From: Apophysomyces variabilis
Lineage: Eukaryota; Mucoromycota; Mucoromycetes; Mucorales; Mucoraceae
DNA: 37,700 nucleotides
NCBI GenBank assembly: GCA_002749535.1
Contig: MZZL01000394.1
Span: forward strand, 473,415 to 511,114
Direction: 5' to 3'
Made by a program: the position numbers and the translations under genes. Below are positions 10,088-21,388 of this stretch, in pieces. How positions within the stretch are numbered: position 1 is the stretch's first letter; each line of letters opens with the position of its first letter. A model generated the notes under the pieces. That model had not been told where the DNA came from, did not search any database, and saw only the letters and a list, made by a program, of their open reading frames with translations.

Positions 10088-13000
10088 CTAATTATCTAAA
10101 AATCTAAGTCTTCCAAGCTCTGCCATTTCGCACTCATGCATCTTCAGCCATATGATATACGTTCTTCCAGACGCTGCATGTATCTAGGCTGTCATGCACA
10201 CTATATCTTCTGCACAGATAATGCATAGTTGCAATTCACTAGAAGGCTGTATATATGGTATAGCGTTAGGTCCCAGTGTCGCTTTGTAGATCCTAACTAA
10301 CGCAAGGAGTTTGGACTGCTGAGCATGAGAATGCTTCAAGAATAACAGCGTCTCTCCAAAGTAAGTACGTGGAACTCGCTTGATAACGCGCGTAGTTGTA
10401 TTGCAGTCAACGTCTAACATCATCATTACCATATGGTAGGATCGTGTAGTATTTGCTGCGCAAGAGAGGAGACAACCAATTACTTCTCCATCAGCTTTCC
10501 AAAGCTGTGAGGCAGTTGACAATGTTTGCTGGATTCTGGTAATGTCTCAATTGTAAATGGACCAGAAACGCTGAAGAAAATGTTTGATATCTTGACCATT
10601 CCACACGATGCTCTTGATGGAAATGTCTTTTTGAAATGGGCCCCAGAGCTCAGGAGAATCATCGTCATTTATATCCGCAACCATGATTTCGCGTTCTTTA
10701 TGCTTACCATTTGCAGTGGCAATGGTAAGGACATCGTCGTCATACAATTGTACAAAATGGCGGGAAGCTGCCAGCATATGCATTACATTCACTGCATTTT
10801 GCCCAGGTTGTACGCAGGATTTGATGTGAGACTTGTATTCACCAATAGCTCTTTCCATCAGGCGAGCGCTGATTGCACGTAGTGGACTTAGACACTTGAT
10901 TATCACCATCATATGCGTCAGGTAGTGCTGGGTTATCGTAAACACTGCACTGCTGATATGTCCCTCCTTGGATTGGGCAACTAGGTAGCGATGCCATCCA
11001 TTTACACCAGCATTGATCTTTCACAAATCTCCAGCTGTCAATTGCCATTACTCTACCAGAGTGCATGCCTCAACCAAGTTTAGCACTGCTTGCCTGGCTG
11101 CTGCATTCCTGATATGATCTGCTACAATGGTTGGAACAATATATAGAAGGAACTCGATCCAATCTACAGCTCTGAAATGCCCTTCCCCTTTTTCCATGTC
11201 TTTCCAGCTGCTATTGAATATGGTTAGGATTGAATGCTGAGTTTGCATAATTTGCTGTCCGATCAACTGCCTAGTAGGTATCTGCAGGTATAAATCATGA
11301 TTTTTTCTATATTTCCCTGACATGAGTTTCCACAATTGCTTTCCTATCCCGTGACCAATTAGATGCATTTCATCTATACCGAAAAAAGGGGCACTATTGA
11401 ACGCATACAGATCTGTGAACGCAGACCTTCCAAGGATACCATTTGGAGCGTCTCCATTTTCAATTGAATGTTTGGACCAATAGCATGGAGCGCGTTTATC
11501 AGAGATGAAGCAATTGCTTCTAAGCTTTCTTATTTTATCCATTGCAATACTGACAGGCTCGCTATTGAACTCTTCTTCATCTGTTTCGTCACCTCCAGTC
11601 TCGTAGCCAGTCTCATCATCACCATGTTCCTTATCGACGTCTTTGTTGCTGGAGAGCTCGTATCGTTGACCTTTTATAAGGCATATTCGGCATCCATGTG
11701 AGTGTCCATGTCCACGATGGTTCATTAGCTTTGCGATACCAGGAATATCACTGGTTGTGAATAATAGATGTACTTTGGAGTGATATGTCTTTTCTCTGCA
11801 TTTCACGGTAAGCCCACCAGCTTGCATTACTCTAATTTCAGACAACATTAGTTTGAGGAAGCTGAAAAGATCTTTTGGCCCGTTTTTTCCCAGAATGATA
11901 CAAACTTGCACCATGTTTTTCTTTTTGTAACGAACATCAGGTGGGAAGTTCAATACAACCAAGTGCACGATGGTCATCATGGAAGAGCTTTTGTTGAAAG
12001 CTTGAAATCCATCTACAAACAAACTGAGCGCAATATCCCATATGCCCCAGAAATGGCGTTCAGCAAGATCCTTGTATGAACTGCCATCAAAGATATCATT
12101 GTATATACCATCGGGGGCTTGGTCTCTTTTGGAACAATATTCTAAGAGCTCACGCGTGCAGTCAACTGCGAGCATTACTGCGAGTTGCTGGGCAAGAGAT
12201 AACTGGTTTACCATGGATTGAGGTTTCTTTTTTCCTATTGGCAAAAATCAGAAACGTCTAAAATCTAGTAGATCCATACCGTTCACCTCAGTATATTGAT
12301 TTTCATTACAGTAATTGCACGATTCGGTTTCATCTTTATCTGTGTACATCTTACAACCATTCTTACAGGCGTCATATGAGGTCATTTCTACCAGGTATCT
12401 GGATAGAAATTCCCTTGAGGCTCGCGAATGGGAAAGGAGATGCAGAAGTTGATGCTGATCATTCCATTCATTTATGAGTTTGACTTGTTCCTCATAGTAC
12501 TGTCTCGACATGTTATGCTCCCTTGCTAGTTGAAATAGCTTTAAACTAAGCATGGTAGCTACATCAGGCTTTGCAGAAGTTACTGGATCTAACATTATAC
12601 AGATCAGCTCTGCACTGGATTCCTGGGTTTGAGCTACAGACGCTAGGATCAAAGGATCCTCATAGACAGAGTATATATCATCATCCATGAGGTCAGTTTC
12701 TTGTTCTTCAGCACATTGTTCATCACCACTGACGTCTAGGTTTGTGAATTGATCAAGGGACGGTTCAAAATCTTTATAAAAGTCCCAATCAAGGTTGATT
12801 TGTTCCGCTGGCGAAGGTAATTCTTAGGAGGAAATCTGTTAAATTTAATGTTATTATATCTCTGTCTGGCTAGTACCTCGCTAAACTATGGTTTGAAACC
12901 GCTTTACCTGGTTACGGCCATTGTCATCTATATCCTGTCCCAGTTCACTCAGCTCCGTTGCACACCATACTGAGGTTTGGTTAGAACCGTTGCTGTTGGT

Positions 13001-13150
13001 AAGCAATGATTCTGAAAACAGCTTGGTAGTTTGCTTCGCTGCGTAAGTTGACATATGCACCTTTTCTTCATGTCTTGTTCCCTCAAGATATTCTTTGCAC
13101 AAGTTGCAGAAATAAATTGCTGAGCCTGCACGGCTGCGTTTTTGCTGCAT
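10088..13150 (-). pseudogene. CACTA-C transposase (Tnp2-like), decayed
   Basis: Two exons (12908-13150 and 10088-12835; 72-bp GT-AG intron) totalling 997 codons in one frame, with no frameshift. N-terminal zinc motif (CNLCKEYLEG then H, residues ~15-35), acidic stretch, CKNGC...CNYC motif (zinc ribbon-like, ~250), then the Tnp2 core: LSLFVDGFQAFNKSS, HLVVLNFPPDVRYKKKNM, LLFTTSDIPGIAKLMNHRG with CRICLIKG, and FGIDEMHLIGHGIGKQLW; then TITQHYLTHM and a Glu/Asp-rich insert. These are hallmarks of the Transposase_21/Tnp2 family. In-frame stops: 12824, 12248, 11045, 11021, 10544 and 10181; the natural stop is at 10088-10090. Most fit CAA/CAG/CGA changed by C to T. The gene cannot produce a full protein. 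Confidence 0.88.
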
Positions 13151-13239
13151 AGTAATGATTGAAAGTGCTTAGTTTTGGAAAAAGAAAAGAAAAAGCTTTT
13201 TAAAAATTCTGCGCCAACTTAAATATATTGAAGCAGCTA

Positions 13240-13599
13240 CGTCAGCCCCATGTCTGAGGATTTTTGGAGCGATTCTGCTATTGGATCCTCTTGGATCCTC
13301 CAGGTACCCATAGTAACCTTTAGTGACTATCTGGATCCTGTAGGATCCACAATATTCTGAAGTAATAAGCACCATATCTTACTAAATAGTTTAAGTAAAT
13401 ATCAAATAATAAATCAAAACCTATGCCTCGAAGAGAAACAATGTAATCTAAGATAAATTGTACATTCTGGAACCATTAGGTACTAAAGAGAACCTGCCAG
13501 AACCAAAGTATCCTTTAGGTGACTGTGGGGAACCACGGTCCTAAATATTAGAAATTCAGAAACCGCTAGATTCCTATGGTAACCTGATTTCCCATGGTG
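13240..13599. repeat. CACTA-C right subterminal repeats and terminus
   Basis: Repeated GGATCC (TTGGATCCTCTTGGATCCTC, CTGGATCCTGTAGGATCC), GGTACC and AGAACC/GGTAACC words, matching the left array. It closes with CCCATGGTG at 13591-13599 before the CTT duplication. Confidence 0.75.
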
Positions 13600-13602
13600 C
13601 TT

Positions 13603-13919
13603 TGGCATACTGTGTGTACCAGTGCTGCACAAGATTCTCTAAAATGATAACATGGACAAGCCATAATTACTGATGACTAGGACTTAAAGTGATAACAGGT
13701 AGTTTTGTTAGAAGTTTTATATAACAAAAAGGTTTAAGCAATGACTAATCTATAGATTCTATACAGTGAAGAAAAACAAAGAAGAGGAACAGAAATATTT
13801 TGAGGGTAGAAAAAGGTCAGCAAATGAAAAAGGTAAAAAAAAAGGAGAAACAAAAGAAGAGATCCAAAAAGGTAGAAGAGAAAAACATAATTTAGAACGA
13901 CAGAAGAAAAAAAAAGTGA
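13603..13919. other. CACTA-A segment 3' of its transposase, purine-rich tract
   Basis: Colinear with D 22124-22453. From 13766 the plus strand is a long A/G-rich tract, i.e. T/C-rich downstream of the minus-strand transposase stop. Open frames rich in Lys/Glu arise in both A and D, but they are low-complexity and I do not call a gene. It probably holds the transposase 3' untranslated region and polyadenylation area. Confidence 0.55.
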
Positions 13920-15243
13920 CTACCCTAAAGAAGAAGGGTTTCCAAACTTGACCGCCTGGTACATCTTGCCATAAGGCCAAACGACATAAAAGTGGTTGTT
14001 GGATTCAAGGCTTGTCACCAGTCCAGCTGTGCTTCTCAATCCGTCAACATCAACCACCTTCAACACCCCCCTGTCAGATGCAGTTTTTGAAAGCATTGGG
14101 AAGTAATTGCTCTGCTGATTTATGTTCTTGTAGAAGTGGATGACTGTAAGAATCTGCCTGTCTCCTTGATGCTGGTGATAAACATAGAATTGAGTCTCAC
14201 CAAGGAATATCTCACACACCTCTTGTCTAGCATTGCTAATAAGATGAAATGAAAAGATGTAAGTTGCAATACAATAATATAAAAGCAAAGACTTACTTTA
14301 TCCTCGCAAGCTCATACAGCACCAACAAATTGCATCAGGCAGAACTATAGTGGTTATCGTGCAGCTGGCTGGAATAAACGCAACTGTCTTTCCATATATG
14401 ACTGGATGTGAGGAACTGAGGGTATAATTGCAAAATGACGCTGCGTGGGGTTGCATCAGACATGAATTTACCTTGGTGGATCCAAAAGGCAGCGAGCAGA
14501 TTATAGAATGTCTGACCAGCAACACCAACAACTTCTTTGAAGCTTTGGATATCAGTTTTGTCCTAGTATGGTCTCCATATCTGAGGCTCTGTTGAACCTC
14601 GTCTTGCAGCAAGATAGGAGAGCTCATCATATGCTATGGCTTCTTGTAGTTGCAGATGAACCCTCTCAAGGAAACAGAATGCTGCTATATGCTTCATAAC
14701 ATTGCTGGCATTTGTACCAGGCGCTGACATGGAACAGATCATTTTTTTGTACAAACCATTAGTGTGTTCTATACACCTTGCAGAGATGGAATAAAGTGGA
14801 CCCAGGTTGCGCATGGTGGAGGCTATGTGGGACAGATAATGTTGAGTAATTGTAAACACTGGAGGCTTCAAAGTTCCCTTGTTGTTGTTGTACTTGCAGA
14901 CCAAGAAAGCTTGCTACTTCAAGATATTTCTGAATTAAAAAAGGTAAAGGTTAGTCTATCTCATTATTTTCATTCACATTACTTACCTCTCAATGACATC
15001 TAAGTCTGAATCAGTATATGTCCACTGCAGACTCAACTGACAAGCAACAACTAGATCTATTAAAGCTCTCTAAGTTTCTTCTTGTTCCAAACTCTCCACT
15101 ACAACCGTTGGCATAGCGTACAATAAAAAATCCAACCAGTCAACAGCCTGATAGTGACCAACACTTGTTGTAACGTTATTCCAGTGGCCTTGAAATGAAA
15201 TGGGAGTTGTTTCATGGGATCTTTCAATAGCCTCCCTGATGGC
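13920..15243 (-). pseudogene. CACTA-A transposase, 3' half (split from 31745-33675 by element B)
   Basis: C-terminal part of the Tnp2-like transposase, parallel to D 22454-23760. Visible blocks, in gene order: FQGHWNNVTTSVGHYQAVDW, TYTDSDLDVIER, TITQHYLSHIASTMRNLGP, CSMSAPGTNASNVMKHIAAF, FLGETQFYVYHQHQGD and VVDVDGLRSTAGL, ending KFGNPSSLG and stop at 13920. Introns separate blocks (e.g. GTAAGT near 14295). Nonsense codons include TAG near 14561 (PY-stop-DKTD; D has His) and TGA 14335-14337. The latter is shared with D. A keeps sense codons at three places where D has stops. Element B enters at 15243/15244, cutting the gene in two. Confidence 0.85.
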
Positions 15244-15420
15244 CACTGCGGTTGAAAGGTGATTCTACCCCTGGTAGAAAGGTAGTAGAATATCAAATTC
15301 TACCACCTTTCTATCACCTTTCTACTACCTTTCTACCACGTGGTAGAATCACTTGTAAGGGTGATGGAATGCAAATTCTACTACCTTTTCCACCACCTTT
15401 TCTACAACCTTTTAGTTCCT
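15244..15420. repeat. Element B left subterminal repeats (TTCTACCACCTTTCTA type)
   Basis: Repeats of ATTCTACC, CTTTCTAC and CACCTTTCTA in both orientations, including GGTAGAAAGGTAGTAGAA. The same words occur at the right end (31640-31741). Terminal binding-site array of B. Confidence 0.85.
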
Positions 15421-16435
15421 CCCCAACGCTTATTAATTGGATAAAACAATTGATGTCAAAGGCTAATATATAATTCTATTGGATTAAATAGTATGCATTA
15501 GAGGCTAATACTATGATTTTATTTGATCAAATTCCTTTCTTAAAACATTTTTATTGGATAAACTTATTTAAAACATTATATTCTATTGGAGCTATAGTTC
15601 TTATCTAGTCTTTCTAATTGGAAGCATTTTCCATTGCATGCATTACTTTAAACCAATGAAATATACTTCTTTACTATTATAAGAACACTTCTTTAACTGT
15701 ATAAAAGGAGACATAAAAAACTTTTATTGTATTGGTGTTTTTACAATGTAATATACTATTAAACAGCTAGGTTTACATTTGAACCTATTTAATCTTACCT
15801 AATTATTAAAGGTTAAAGAAGCACAATCGTTAAAAACGATAATTAATAAAATATACTAAAAGATAAAACATATTAAGATACCTAAGACAAATAGTAATAA
15901 TGATTGGCAGCATTGTCAATATACTAAAGAAAGACTACTTTGTATGATTAATCTAGTTATAATATAAAGAAGCATGTATACCATTAAAAAGTGTATCATG
16001 TTTGTCTGCGTCCATTTTAGAAAACAAAAACTAATTTAATTGATAACAAAAAAGTAAAGATTAGTTAAGTTCAGGTCAATCAACTAGATACCTTAGTTAA
16101 AAGTGACCAGTGAGCTTTCCTATAGTGTAGAGATCATACTGGCTATCAAAAGAAAGAAAGAATGAGATTTTGTCAAACGGAAGTAAAAGCTTGCCAGTAA
16201 AGAACAGAGTTTCAAGTTAAGATTGTATATACTAGGATAATATATCGTCAATATTCTTAAAAGTGATTTTGCTGATAACAAAGTAGCAAAACGATAGAGA
16301 ATGAAAAAAGAAGTAGAGAAAAGGATTGTAAAAGAAAAGAATGAGTAGAAAGGAAAACGCAGATAACCCCATAAAAAAGAAAAAAAACCATACCTAGGGC
16401 GCGTGATAAACAATTTATACAGCTCCTGGAAATCA
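15421..16435. other. Element B left noncoding stretch, AT-rich
   Basis: About 1 kb of AT-rich sequence with no convincing gene, tRNA or inverted repeat. It is B's own 5' flank: the accessory gene on the far side of hAT-2 starts ~130 bases after the hAT-2 site, so part of this stretch is probably its promoter. The minus-strand open frames at 16120-16442 are Phe/Ser/Leu-rich and look like chance. Confidence 0.5.
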
Positions 16436-16443
16436 AGTACACC

Positions 16444-16600
16444 TAGAGATCACCATATATCCGTGACCCGTCAACCTGACCCGATCTGTATCCGTTTAGA
16501 CCGGATATGGGTTGCTATTTTATGACCCAGTTAATAAATGGGTCAAGAAAGTAGTAACCTGACCCGACCCATTTAACCCGTTTAGCTTTTCTAGGTAGAG
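16444..16600. repeat. hAT-2 left subterminal repeats (GACCCG words)
   Basis: CGTGACCCGTCAACCTGACC, ATGACCCAG, TGGGTCAAG and CTGACCCGACCCATTTAACC cluster here; the same words recur at the right end. Candidate transposase-binding sites. Confidence 0.72.
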
Positions 16601-16926
16601 TCACCATAGAAAAAAGTGTTCAATAATGTCTTAGTCAGTAAAAGCATTTAAATGCATTCCTTTTAAACAGTATTATAAGACATGTTTATTGGGTGTCAAG
16701 ATAAGAACGCATAAGTGAACAATTGTCATTCAGCATTGCAACTATGCATGTTCAAATGGTAGCTACATTACACTGTTAAAGTAAAAGCATCTGATTTCGA
16801 CCGTCATTAGCATGACGATGTTGTTCTTAATCAAATGTGAAAGGCAACAATCTGTTTTCATGGTTTAGATTTATTGTAGTCTTTTGCAAGAAGTCTGTTG
16901 GGGAGAAGAAAAATGTTTAACAAGCT

Positions 16927-17382
16927 TGCCGCAGTAAAAAGAAAAAAAAGTACCCTTTGCAAGATTAGTGGAATGTCTAAACATATGTTGATTCAGATTT
17001 TCATAATGACAAAGCAGCATGACATTACAAGCGTAAAGCTTAAACTGACTACTATGTCAAAACTCGTTTATGTATAACAAAGAATAAATGAAAAAGCTCT
17101 CCATTTTATTTTTGTAGCAATTGAACAGCTAAAACAGGCATTATATAAAACGCTTACCTTCAATACTCTACTATTAGGCCAAAGCATATACGTTTGCAAA
17201 GACTGCCGCAGTAAGGAAACAATGGTTGGCACGATGTAATGATGTTCGGCAACCGCAGTAAATTACCACAAAAGGGATGCTGACTTTGGTGAAGTTGAAG
17301 ATCAATCTAAAAGGTCCGATCTTACTAAGAATATGTCCTGCCGCAGTAATTGACAACTATTGTAAAGCTGCTATCGTAGTAA
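16927..17382 (+). repeat. Interspersed TGCCGCAGTA motif in the hAT-2 upstream region
   Basis: Direct-orientation copies at 16927-16936, 17204-17213, 17251-17260 (AACCGCAGTA), 17339-17348 and a decayed copy TATCGTAGTA at 17373-17382. They lie between the left subterminal array and the transposase start, so they could be promoter or transposase sites. The same decamer, TGCCGCAGTA, forms the right terminus of element B (31732-31741). No gene was seen in 16601-17525. Confidence 0.65.
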
Positions 17383-17525
17383 TGGCATAGTAAACTTCCT
17401 GTTTTGAAGTAGAAGGAAAAAAAAGAAGATCATACAAGTGCTGCGGTAGAAAGCTATATAATCAGAAAGCATTAACCGATGAGAAAAGCATTATCTCTCT
17501 GTTATCTTTTTTCTTACCTGACACA

Positions 17526-19796
17526 ATGCAATATTCGTTCGCTGAAAGCTCGACCAATGCTCAACGTCAAGCTTCTGAATTGACTGATGTAAGTAATATA
17601 CCTTCTTAGCCATATCTAATTGTATACAGGATATGTTGTCCACTATGGTGACAGAAATTGAGGACGCTGGATCAGATGCTGAACTTTCAAGACAAGAGTC
17701 ATATATGTCGATTGAAGCAAACGTTGATGACAGTTCGTCACCTGCCCCACCAAACAAGAAGCAAAGGACTCCAACCAGCTGGATCTTTGTAAACAATTGG
17801 GCAACCCGGCAAAAAGTTGGAGGTGTTAACAAGATCGTTTGCAACTATGTTAGTTGTTCTGGCAGTCGTTGTAACCATGAGTTTGCCAGCGGTGATGGAT
17901 CTACTGGCAACGTAATCAGACATCTTTTATCTAAGCATAAAATTTCCAAGGATTCTCCTGCTGCTAGTGCTGGTTCTATTCCTCTTTTCAATGGACCTCT
18001 CAATATGTACTTTACCAACGCTGATAGAACGGTCCAAAAATCAATTTTCAGCAAAGAAAAGTTTCGGCAAATCCTTGTTGCTGATATGATATCTACCGCC
18101 TCTCCATACACGTCTGTTTCCCATCAAACGTTGCAAGAACTCCTTTATCTCGCTCATAGCGCTCCTGATCTTGCCAGCCTAAAACTTCCTAGTGCATCTA
18201 CTATCAAACGTGATCACCAGAAATACTATGAACAGTATTAGCAACAAATAACCAATCTTCTGAAGGATCAGCCTTACATGTCATACACAGTTGACGGTTG
18301 GACAAGTGATCTTAGAGATGCATTCCTTGGGATAACAGCACACTGGATTGATTCAAACTGGAAGCAACAATCGATCGTTATCGGATTTGAACCTCTCAAC
18401 GGCCCTCATTCTGGATCAAACATGGCTCAGACAATCATGATGGTGTTAGCTAAATTTGATCTTACCTCAAAACCGTTTTTCATAACAACAGACAATGCAT
18501 CCAGCATGATCGCAATGGCAAGAGAATTGGAAACGTTAGTTGGAAGTGGCATCTTCAAGGCGGATGAAAATCGCATCTCTTGCATTGGACATATTATCAA
18601 TTTGGCAGCACAATCAGTTATAAAAGATGGATTGCTAGCAGAGGCCAATGATGATTTGAATGGTGATCAAACTGTTGATGGAAATGAGAATACTATTAGC
18701 AATTCTGTTAGTAAGCATTACTGTTACAAAAATACATACCAATAGTAACTGAACTTATCTTGTAGGTAACATTATCCAACGTCTTCGTCGTGGTATCATC
18801 AAGATTAGATCTTTACCACAAAGAAGAGAAATGTACAAACGGTATTGTACTGCCAACAGTCTAGCAAGCAAAGAATTGATCATGGATATCAAGACACGCT
18901 GGAACTCTACCTTTATGATGCTCCAAAGAGCACATGAGCAGCAAAAAGCATATAACGATGTTTGGCAAACCTCAAGTGAAGTGTCCGCTTATGGACTTTC
19001 TTCAGAAGATTGGCAGTGCGTTGAAGAAGTTCAGAATCTACTTTCTGGCTTTGATACGTTTACTTCAGAACTCTCAGATGCATTGTATCCGACGATAAAC
19101 AGTACCATACCTGTGTATAACTGGTTGTTTGACCATGTAGAAAAATACAAAGAAGAAAAAATGGCGGTAAGAAATACAAGTTCAAAAGTACTATCACAAA
19201 CACTTACTAACTTTTACGTTCGTTAGACGTTCCCAACTATTGCTCTTGCTGCTGACTTTGCTCATTCCAAGTTGAAGGAATATTACAGTAGAAGTACTGC
19301 ACCGGTCTACTCCATTGCAACAGCTCTTGATCCACGCGCAAAGTACCAATGATGGAGTGACATTGAATGGCCAACGGAATGGATCGTGCAATCAAAGCAT
19401 GCGGTGCAAGCAGTTTGGGAAGAAGCTTTTCGTCTAAAGCTTAATGTGCCATCAAACGAAATGCCGCAAAAGAAGATTCAATTGTTCAAGCCAAAGGCGC
19501 CCAGCGATCAGTTGAGTGAGTACATTGCAGAAGGGACGTTTGCAGAATCAACGCAAGCACTGGAGTACTGGAAGAGTCGTAGCACGCAGTGGAAAGAGTT
19601 GTCTGAAATGGCATTACGATACCTAGCAGTGCCAGCAACATCAGTACCATCAGAATGATGCTTTTCACGAGCAAAGTTTTTTATACCATTTGAATGCAAT
19701 CGTTTGTCGCAGGAATCACTTCAGCAATTAGTGTTGGTTGACTCTTGGCAAAAGGCGTTAAACGGCCAAGAAAAAAGTTTTTGTGAAGAAAAATAA
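17526..19796 (+). pseudogene. hAT-2 transposase, BED-type, three nonsense codons
   Basis: Four exons (17526-17588, 17630-18710, 18766-19166, 19227-19796) with GT-AG introns of 41, 55 and 60 bp, the last with TACTAAC. The total is 705 codons in frame, for 704 residues, similar to hAT-1. Order: acidic start; BED-like finger (CNYVSCSGSRC, later HLLSKH, ~95-140); YTVDGWTSDLRDAFLGITAHW (first catalytic Asp); TTDNASSMIAMA; CIGHIINLAAQ; DIKTRWNSTFMM; YPTINSTIPVYNWL; ALDPRAKY; and the dimerisation region (ALEYWKSRS, ALRYLAVPATSVPSE). Stops at 18239 (TAG, from CAG), 19350 (TGA, ALDPRAKYQ-stop-W) and 19656 (TGA, VPSE-stop-CFSRA, where the family usually has R or V). Each is one C-to-T step from sense. 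Confidence 0.93.
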
Positions 19797-20139
19797 AACA
19801 AGAAAGCTTTTTACAGTCCCCAAAAAATTCTGTCCCCTTTGCTTTTATTTTTACTTTGACACCTTTCTCTCTTATGCCTTGCTTTAAAACCTTTGTCGGA
19901 AAATAAATACACTTCTTTTACTTTGACCGTCCTTTCAACAGATGCCATTGCACCATTACGACATCATACCATCATATGACATTACCACTTTAATTCGCAA
20001 AAAAAATTCCCTTCTTTTTTCCTTACTTGTTTCTGCTATATTTTGCAAGGCTACAAATAAACTATTGCTGCGTTTTACAACGTACTTTTTATTACACAAA
20101 CGTCAAAGTGCTTAACTATATTCGTATCCTTAAATACTA

Positions 20140-20268
20140 TTGGTTGACCTATACCTGACCCGTCAACCCGCCTCATATAAACGGGTTGGATACAGGTTAT
20201 CCGTTTATAAACGGATCAGATACGGGTTGACCTTCAACCCAACCTGACCTGACCCGTGAAGATCCCTA
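20140..20268. repeat. hAT-2 right subterminal repeats and palindrome
   Basis: GACCTATACCTGACCCGTC, AACGGGTTGGATACAGG, the palindrome CCGTTTATAAACGG (20201-20214) and CCTGACCTGACCCGTGAAG, ending GATCCCTA. The 19797-20139 stretch before it is the AT-rich 3' flank of the transposase, with no other feature seen. Confidence 0.72.
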
Positions 20269-20407
20269 AGTACACCATCATACCCCTTAAAGAAGTGTCA
20301 GTCTTAGGATTGCTAGTTACTTTTTCCCTTCTGCCAAAGTAAGATCGATATATAAAGAATAAGGCACTTAACTCATTTGTATGTGTAAAGTAATATCTTG
20401 CAACCAA

Positions 20408-21359
20408 ATGTCATCAAATGAACAAATCTCACGCCAGGTCAGTCTCCTGAGGGATGAGTTTTATGACCTTGCTTCCAGCCTTCGAGCTGAGAACGCACAG
20501 CTTCATCAGCAATTGAGCTCCCTGTAAGAGCAACAAAACCAGGAAGCAATGTCTAGTGCCATGGAATTTAGCATTCCAGCACCTGTTGCAGAGAGCTCAC
20601 AATGAACAAATGACGCTGAGTTGTCAGTACATATATTAAGATCCAGATGCAAAGTGTAACTAAAAAGAGTCAAATGTTGATCTGTGAACAGAGGGAGATT
20701 CGTGATTATATCACTGAATTGAACAAGGATGACAGAGGCTACAAATATAATGAGTCTTTTAATTCTGATGCGAACAAATTGGTGGTGTCACAGCTGAAAA
20801 CATACCTTCAGCAACGCATGCTGAACAATCACATCATGCAAGTGAAGCAAAAACTTTATAATGTGTTGCAGGACAACTTTTGGAATGTGAAGAAACAGTC
20901 TGCTGTTTCAACAGACAAAAAAAAGGAGATGCAGGTGTGAAAATGGCGCTATCAGTGAGTAACAAAGGTAGTCAAATTCTTTAAGGTTAAAAACTCAGTT
21001 TTATTAGGTACTTTAGAAACTGGCCCAGAGAATGGACGCTCTCCTTAAGAACAGAGAAACTCTTAAGGAGCAGTATGCAGGTGACATAGATCGCCTCCTT
21101 TCACATGACTGTATGTCCATGGAAGAGTCTGATGGTGAAGGCAACGTGTCATTATACATCAAACGCCCGCGCTAGAGGTCAGACCAGGCAAGTTTTGTAT
21201 GACAGCTGATCGTTTCAACTTATAAACTTTTAAAAGGTGAATGAGTGCCTTGAAGTACTAGATGGGCTTTGTCCATCAACAAAGAAGTTCTATACCAAGC
21301 ATTTAGAAAAAGTGGAGGCAGAATGCCCTATAGGATTGCCATCTTGGATGTACAAATAA
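20408..21359 (+). pseudogene. Element B accessory protein (second gene), decayed
   Basis: Exon-like blocks on the plus strand ending just before CACTA-D. N-terminus at ATG 20408: MSSNEQISRQVSLLRDEFYD and SLRAENAQLHQQLSSL, a short coiled coil, then TAA 20522 (CAA by one step) and a later TGA. A second block (20647-20934) has CEQREIRDYITELNKDD and LKTYLQQRMLNNHIMQVKQK. A GT-AG intron 20935-21016 leads to KLAQRMDALLKNRETLKEQY, then IKRPR-stop. A probable GC-AG intron (CAG|GCAAGT, 21191-21238) joins VNECLEVLDGLCPSTKKFYT, ending LPSWMYK-stop at 21357-21359. The join between blocks 1 and 2 changes frame and is unresolved. By layout it is the counterpart of the A/C/D second proteins, but sequence similarity is weak. 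Function unknown. Confidence 0.6.
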
Positions 21360-21388
21360 AGTAGGTAAATAAATATTTCTTCAATAAT

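Larger units (their letters stand above)
8486..13599 (-). mobile_element. CACTA-C: complete CACTA element nested in CACTA-A
   Basis: 5114 bp with ends CACTATAGGAAGCGG (left) and, read inward, CACCATGGGAAATC (right). It has a 3-bp duplication CTT (8483-8485, 13600-13602). The empty site survives in paralogue D: GACTTTGGCAT at 22121-22131 matches GACTT(C)TTGGCAT with one CTT and the element removed. Both genes are on the minus strand: transposase 10088-13150 and accessory 8956-9921. C belongs to a different family from A and D: the termini differ beyond CACTA and the subterminal repeats are unrelated. Confidence 0.93.
16444..20268 (+). mobile_element. hAT-2: complete hAT transposon nested in element B
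   Basis: 3825 bp. Left end TAGAGATCACCATATATCCG; right end read inward TAGGGATCTTCACGGGTCAG. Perfect 8-bp duplication AGTACACC (16436-16443 and 20269-20276). Subterminal regions are rich in GACCCG/CGGGTC words. It encodes one plus-strand transposase, dead through three stops. It is related to hAT-0 by its right subterminal sequence but differs from hAT-1 in termini and gene structure. Confidence 0.95.

Noticed and set aside
10526..10882. 118-codon plus-strand open frame antisense to the CACTA-C transposase
   Set aside because: Shadow of a conserved Tnp2 frame on the other strand.
13766..13951. Lys/Glu-rich 61-codon plus-strand open frame, with a partly similar one in D (22229-22429)
   Set aside because: Low-complexity purine tract downstream of the minus-strand transposase; the two copies differ in length and ends.
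15244..16443. Separate small MITE suggested by the palindromic GGTAGAAAGG words at 15255-15370
   Set aside because: The words and the terminus match the right end at 31640-31741, so they are the subterminal array of element B.
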